26,218 nucleotides of DNA from Ichthyophonus hoferi (lineage: Eukaryota > Opisthokonta > Ichthyosporea > Ichthyophonida > Ichthyophonidae), in assembly GCA_002751075.1 (NCBI GenBank), contig NAOQ01000156.1:106354-132571 (forward strand), written 5' to 3'. The translations under genes were made by a program, and so were the position numbers. The notes beneath the pieces were generated by a model. It ran no database searches and was not told the origin of the DNA. It saw only the letters and a list, made by a program, of their open reading frames with translations. How positions within the stretch are numbered: position 1 is the stretch's first letter; the number at the start of each line of letters is the position of its first letter. Shown here one piece after another: positions 22,305 to 26,218 of this stretch.

Positions 22305-22500
22305 ATTTTGTTATCAATAAGTAGAGATAGGTTCGGTACCAATAACCTATATTTATTTGGAATTGAGTGAATCTCAATTTAAAGGGTGTTTAAACATATA
22401 CTATTGCATACATGAAGTACAAATAGGCCAAGACACATTTTTGTTATTAAATAAGTCCGCAGAAATTGGGGACTAGGCCCAAATAAATGATAAATCTAGG
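22305..22500 (+). repeat. Dispersed repeat family 1, copy C (5' part)
   Basis: The head TTTTGTTATCAATAAGTAGA then AGGTTCGGTACC with the pairing ATAGGTT/AACCTAT matches copies D and E. The middle GAAGTACAAATAGGCCAAGA and TTTTTGTTATTAAATAAGTC matches copies A and B. Similarity fades after about 22500. Confidence 0.65.
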
Positions 22501-23794
22501 AGAGTGCAGCTAGTTGAACAACTATTTACTCTAGCTTTTTTAATTTATCTTTTCTATGACTTATTTAATAGATATGGGGGTATTCTGTTTGAGATCAAAT
22601 TATACCATAAAAGTGCTGTCATAGCCGCAATCTTCTTCATCCCAAATATATCGATCCTTTTCAAAATATTAATTTTTCTGAGCATTATCTTGTTATGCCC
22701 TTTCAATATTGAATACTGTGGATTTTGTTGCTTAAATTTGTGTTAACTTTGTATTTGACTCAGCTTGTCAATAAAGAGTCCATTTGTAAATTTGCATGGT
22801 AAGATAAAAGTCCCAAGCCCACTGAACCGCAGGTATCTTGTCAGAAATAGACCCATCCATATATATAGTGATATATATTTTAATTGGAAAATCAAACACC
22901 CAACACCATATTGAATATAGCTACATATATAACAAAGGTCCAAACTAAATAATTATTTTATAATTAATTAATACCAAGCTGTTAATGGGTTTTTATATGG
23001 TACAATATATTTTATGCAAATGACCATGATTCTACAGTGAGACTGAATAGAGATCATTTATTTTAATTTCATTCTGCAGTTTCAATTGTCAGCCGGAATA
23101 TAAGATGATTATGCTAATAACTGTAATACATGTTGATAGTAATAAATCGATTATTCTGACATAAAAGCACATAATTTGTTATAATACATTTGTTGTTTTG
23201 ATATTTTAAACTCTCGTAATTTATTGGCCCACATATTCAAAAACTTTTTTAGACATTTTTAACCAGTTAACTGTGTAAATCTCCAGTATTATTTATTTCA
23301 TTTTATTTTTAAATTCCAACTGCAGCGTGTTTCGCTTTAAATCTCAGTATATACATATATTTTCACTGTTAGAGACATATAATATTGATGCAAGTAATCA
23401 TTTTCCCAGACTTAAATCTATGATTAAACCGCGCGAGCCAAAGAACCAATTGGTTTATACTAAAATAAACTAATAACTGAAAATAATTGGTCATCCGCAG
23501 CGCGCTAAAATTGAAACAACGCTAACTGTAACGGGCAAGCGTAAAAAGTAACCGCTGAACTAAAAGAAACGGATACTGGATTGTGATCAATAATCAATAT
23601 CACAAGACATTATAGCACACTTGTACAATAATTATTAATACATAGTCTATTTTCTTTTTAATTGTATAACTTTGGAGATACATTCCTCCATATTCACTTG
23701 CAAATCTGGTTTTGTATTAATGGAAAACAATTTTGACAATAAAAAAAACATTAGCTAAACGTAACAGCACAGTTTGCTTACAGTACGACTCAAC
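22501..23794. other. Intergenic DNA and NDC80 promoter side
   Basis: The left part (22501-22943) is AT-rich with only hydrophobic, low-complexity open frames. Closer to NDC80 there is a palindromic double CCAAT box AACCAATTGGTT (23444-23455), GCGCG clusters at 23431 and AGCGCGCT (23499-23506); the reverse strand of the latter, TTTTAGCGCGC, resembles an E2F-type site. These could drive cell-cycle expression of NDC80, an inference from position and motif only. Confidence 0.45.
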
Positions 23795-26144
23795 ATGTCT
23801 GGTTTTGGAGACCGTACAATCCTAGGTCTTCGTCAGATGACCTCCAGTCAGGTCAATTCCCATGCTGGTCGTCAATCTCTTGGGCCACAGAGGGTACCTG
23901 TCAAAGAAATGAAACCCGCGACAATGACGCGACAGGTCAGTTATTATATGTGACATCTTTATATATTTTGAGTATGTGGTTAGATATTCTGTTTTTAGGC
24001 AGCAATAAGCCACATGTCAATGTCATATTCAGAGTAATTTTTTTTTAATTAAAAATAATTTTATGATGGGATGGGAAGTGGGGAGTGTCAGTTCCTTATT
24101 TTTTATTCTTTATTTACTCATATTATGAAAGGTTTTACAATCAACATTACTCTTTTTTCAGACAATACATCTTATTCAAGAATACAGCCGTGATTTTTAT
24201 TTAAAATGGTTTTTCTTTCTTATGTAGTTTTATATGCATACATCTCTTTTGCTTCTTTTAGTTGATGGTGTCTTCTGACTTGTTCATTCTATTATATTTT
24301 TATACAGCTCAACATACTATATATTTTTGAAGAGAAACACCCTCTTATATTAAAAACATGTACATATACACTGCCATCTTTACAAAATTGACACGTTAAC
24401 ATATGCTATTATTTTGAAAAAAATTTACCACAGAAAATTTTGCACATGTTAATATTTTAAATGCATGTCTATGTACCTTTTTTTTTTTTAATATATCTAC
24501 TCACTAATTACAATCGCCTACATACATGTATACGTACATATATACACTCACAGAGTATAGCGGCAATGCCACCACGCCATAGCATTGGACGTAATGATGA
24601 TACTGTTAGAGCTTCTCTTGGCTTTGGAACTACTCCTAGATTCTCTATGGGAAGACCTGCTGCTTCTAACCTCAACAAAACTATGGGGCAGTATGTTTTC
24701 CCGCTCTTTATACGCCATGTTTTCTATTTATCTCTTTGCATTTTATTCATGGATTGGTGTCTGTGTTATACCATACTGTATAGTACATAACTATTTATTC
24801 TACTTAATGTGGGTTGGTGTGGTATAGCGTGGTGTGAACTGTATTTATATAATGAAAATTTAGAGTTTAAATTTTTTAATGGGTGTAAGGTGTTGGACGT
24901 TGCAATTATTTGCCTATTTGATCTACATTTATATACATCTATATCCATAATCATAACTCTACCTCTACCTATACCTATACCTATACCCCTTCCCTCTCTC
25001 TCTCTCTCTATTACATACAGTTCCACCATGAACAATAGGCGTACTAGTCTGTATGGTTCTGAGAGGGGGCCAGTTAAAGATACCCGACCTCTGGCTGATA
25101 GAAGCTTTCAAAGACGTTGCATGGCCGAGATCCTTCGTTTTTTGACTGAGAGCAGTGCGTACTGGCTTTGTTTATGCATTCATATTTAATATATATATAT
25201 GTTTATAAAAACTATACCCTTATCTCTTTTTGTGCAGCTTCTTTCTACTCACATTTCTCTTTATGCACCTCGTCACAGATAATATATATATTATCATCCA
25301 GTTTTGCAGTACTAATTACATTGATTAGGCTGTAATGTGTAGGGTATAGGGTATAGAGTATAGGATATAGAGTATAGGGTATAAGGTATAGGGTATAGGG
25401 TATAGAATATAGGGCATAGGGTATAGGGTGCAAAGTGGTGACATAGTCTTAATTACAATATCTCCTTCCTAGATTACCCCCATGCTCTCTCTGAGAAGAT
25501 TTTAACATCACCTATGATGAAAGATTTCTCTCGTATTTTTACTTTTCTTTACAACAAGATTGACCCTAGTTTCAGAGTAAGCTTCTTTTTCTTTCTCTCC
25601 CTCTCTGCTCCTCCCTCACTCTCTCTCTTCTTCTTCGTCTTGCATTCCCTGTTTTTCTACCACCCATTCGTTACTATATACATACATGTACTTCTTTCAA
25701 CCTTTCGATACCTATATAATTTTACATTTATTGTCTAGTTTCTCTTTTATTTCCTCTTTCATATTCTCTTTACCGCTATAGTAGCTGTTGTTTGTATTCT
25801 ATCTGATTATATTATATATTTTTTTATTATTATTACGATCTCTTTAACAGCCTGAGCTGTATACCTCCTTTTTCATCATTATTTTCTCTTCTATCTTATT
25901 TTAAATGTCCTTCCTACTTGTACAGATCTATGCTAATTATATTCACACTTTATAAGGATACACCAATACCGATTCAGCAATATAGCAATACCGTATATGC
26001 CACGTGTTAAAAAAATACATAAACATATCCAACCAATGAAGTTGTTTGCTTAAAAAGTATATATGTCCTACTCCCACAGTTCAATCTTGGCGCTAAACAA
26101 AACGAGTTAATGGCAGAGATACAAAGAGCTATTACAATTAGCCA
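23795..26144 (+). CDS. NDC80: NDC80/HEC1 kinetochore protein, 5' part
   Basis: Outer-kinetochore subunit that binds microtubules through its calponin-homology head and basic tail, as part of the Ndc80-Nuf2-Spc24-Spc25 complex (family knowledge). Exons: 23795-23935, 24554-24690, 25021-25154, 25473-25576, 26080-26144; phases agree, 193 residues visible. Seen: a basic N-terminal tail (1-112) with six R-x-S-hydrophobic motifs, then the diagnostic DTRPLADRSFQ (113-123), ILRFLTES (130-137), NYPHALSEKIL, and KDFSRIFTFLYNKIDPSF, the start of the CH domain. The rest of the CH domain, the loop and the coiled coils lie beyond the right edge; the window ends in the intron after 26144. The ATG at 23795 gives the usual MSGFG-type tail. 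The last visible exon (FNLGAKQNELMAEIQRAITIS) fits the family less closely than the others. Confidence 0.94.
24957..25012. repeat. CCTATA repeat and (CT)n tract before NDC80 exon 3
   Basis: Several ACCTATACCTATA units merge into CTCTCTCTCTCT just before the acceptor ACATACAG (25013-25020). The pyrimidine tract doubles as the splice-acceptor signal. Confidence 0.8.
25341..25430. repeat. GGTATAG heptamer array in NDC80 intron
   Basis: About thirteen imperfect copies of a seven-base unit (GGTATAG, variants AGTATAG, GATATAG) inside the intron 25155-25472. G-rich on the + strand; resembles telomere-type repeats in form only. Confidence 0.9.
25577..26079 (+). other. NDC80 intron 4
   Basis: Starts GTAAGC and ends CTCCCACAG. 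The first part is strongly pyrimidine-rich (TTCTTTTTCTTTCTCTCC); the remainder is AT-rich with no exon-like segment recognised. The intron after 26144 begins GTAAGT and contains a TACTAT repeat up to the edge. Confidence 0.7.
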
Positions 26145-26218
26145 GTAAGTGGTCCCTATTCCTTTTTATAATCACTATAATACTATTATACTATTGCACT
26201 ATTATACTATTATACTAT

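Noticed and set aside
22504-22746. Hydrophobic 80-codon frame on the + strand
   Set aside because: Phe/Ile/Leu-rich peptide of the kind AT-rich DNA yields by chance; no conserved motif or supporting context.
24809-25189. 126-codon open frame on the + strand and its reverse-strand partner at 24766-25035
   Set aside because: They cross the intron before NDC80 exon 3 and owe their openness to CCTATA and CT repeats; the real exon is 25021-25154.
25341-25430. Telomere or interstitial telomere
   Set aside because: The unit GGTATAG is not a known telomere repeat to me and the array is imperfect and lies inside an intron.

Overview
The window is intron-rich, AT-rich nuclear DNA from a eukaryote. 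All recognisable genes are ordinary eukaryotic housekeeping genes split by GT-AG introns (plus one likely GC-AG intron) of about 300 to 1060 bp. Exons are visibly richer in G+C than the introns and intergenic DNA. The Rab5 and NDC80 protein sequences look opisthokont (an early-diverging fungus or unicellular holozoan would fit), but I cannot name the organism. There are no bacterial, plasmid, phage or CRISPR features.

Layout. (1) 370-5857, + strand: the 3' two thirds of the mitochondrial tRNA-modifying GTPase MnmE/GTPBP3/MSS1, eight exons ending in the family's FCIGK tail; its N-terminal exons lie off the left edge. A complete tRNA-Ala(UGC) gene sits inside one of its introns, on the same strand. 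(2) 6409-6739, +: one convincing open exon of an unidentified protein. (3) 7029-10262, -: an apparently complete short oxysterol-binding protein (ORP/Osh4-Kes1 type, four exons, 387 residues). (4) 12512-15606, -: a complete Rab5 GTPase (seven exons, 206 residues). (5) 15607-23794: about 8.2 kb without a recognisable host gene, holding diverged dispersed repeats, fold-back sequences, an initiator-tRNA-like fragment and three orphan coding-like segments. (6) 23795 to the right edge, +: the 5' part of the kinetochore gene NDC80/HEC1, five exons visible.

The four named genes do not form a pathway: mitochondrial tRNA wobble-uridine modification, lipid exchange at membranes, early-endosome traffic and chromosome attachment. 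Their adjacency looks incidental. Introns carry many microsatellites: CATA, TTA, TA, and a GGTATAG-type heptamer in NDC80.

The most interesting points are: a family of five diverged repeats with a B-box-like or hairpin head (SINE-like); a 140-bp fold-back abutting an initiator-tRNA-Met-like half; six Aurora-type phosphosite motifs in the NDC80 tail; the intron-nested tRNA gene; and the unidentified exon at 6409. I did not find a clearly new multi-gene system. Exon boundaries are inferred by eye from splice consensus, reading phase and family alignment from memory; no search was run.
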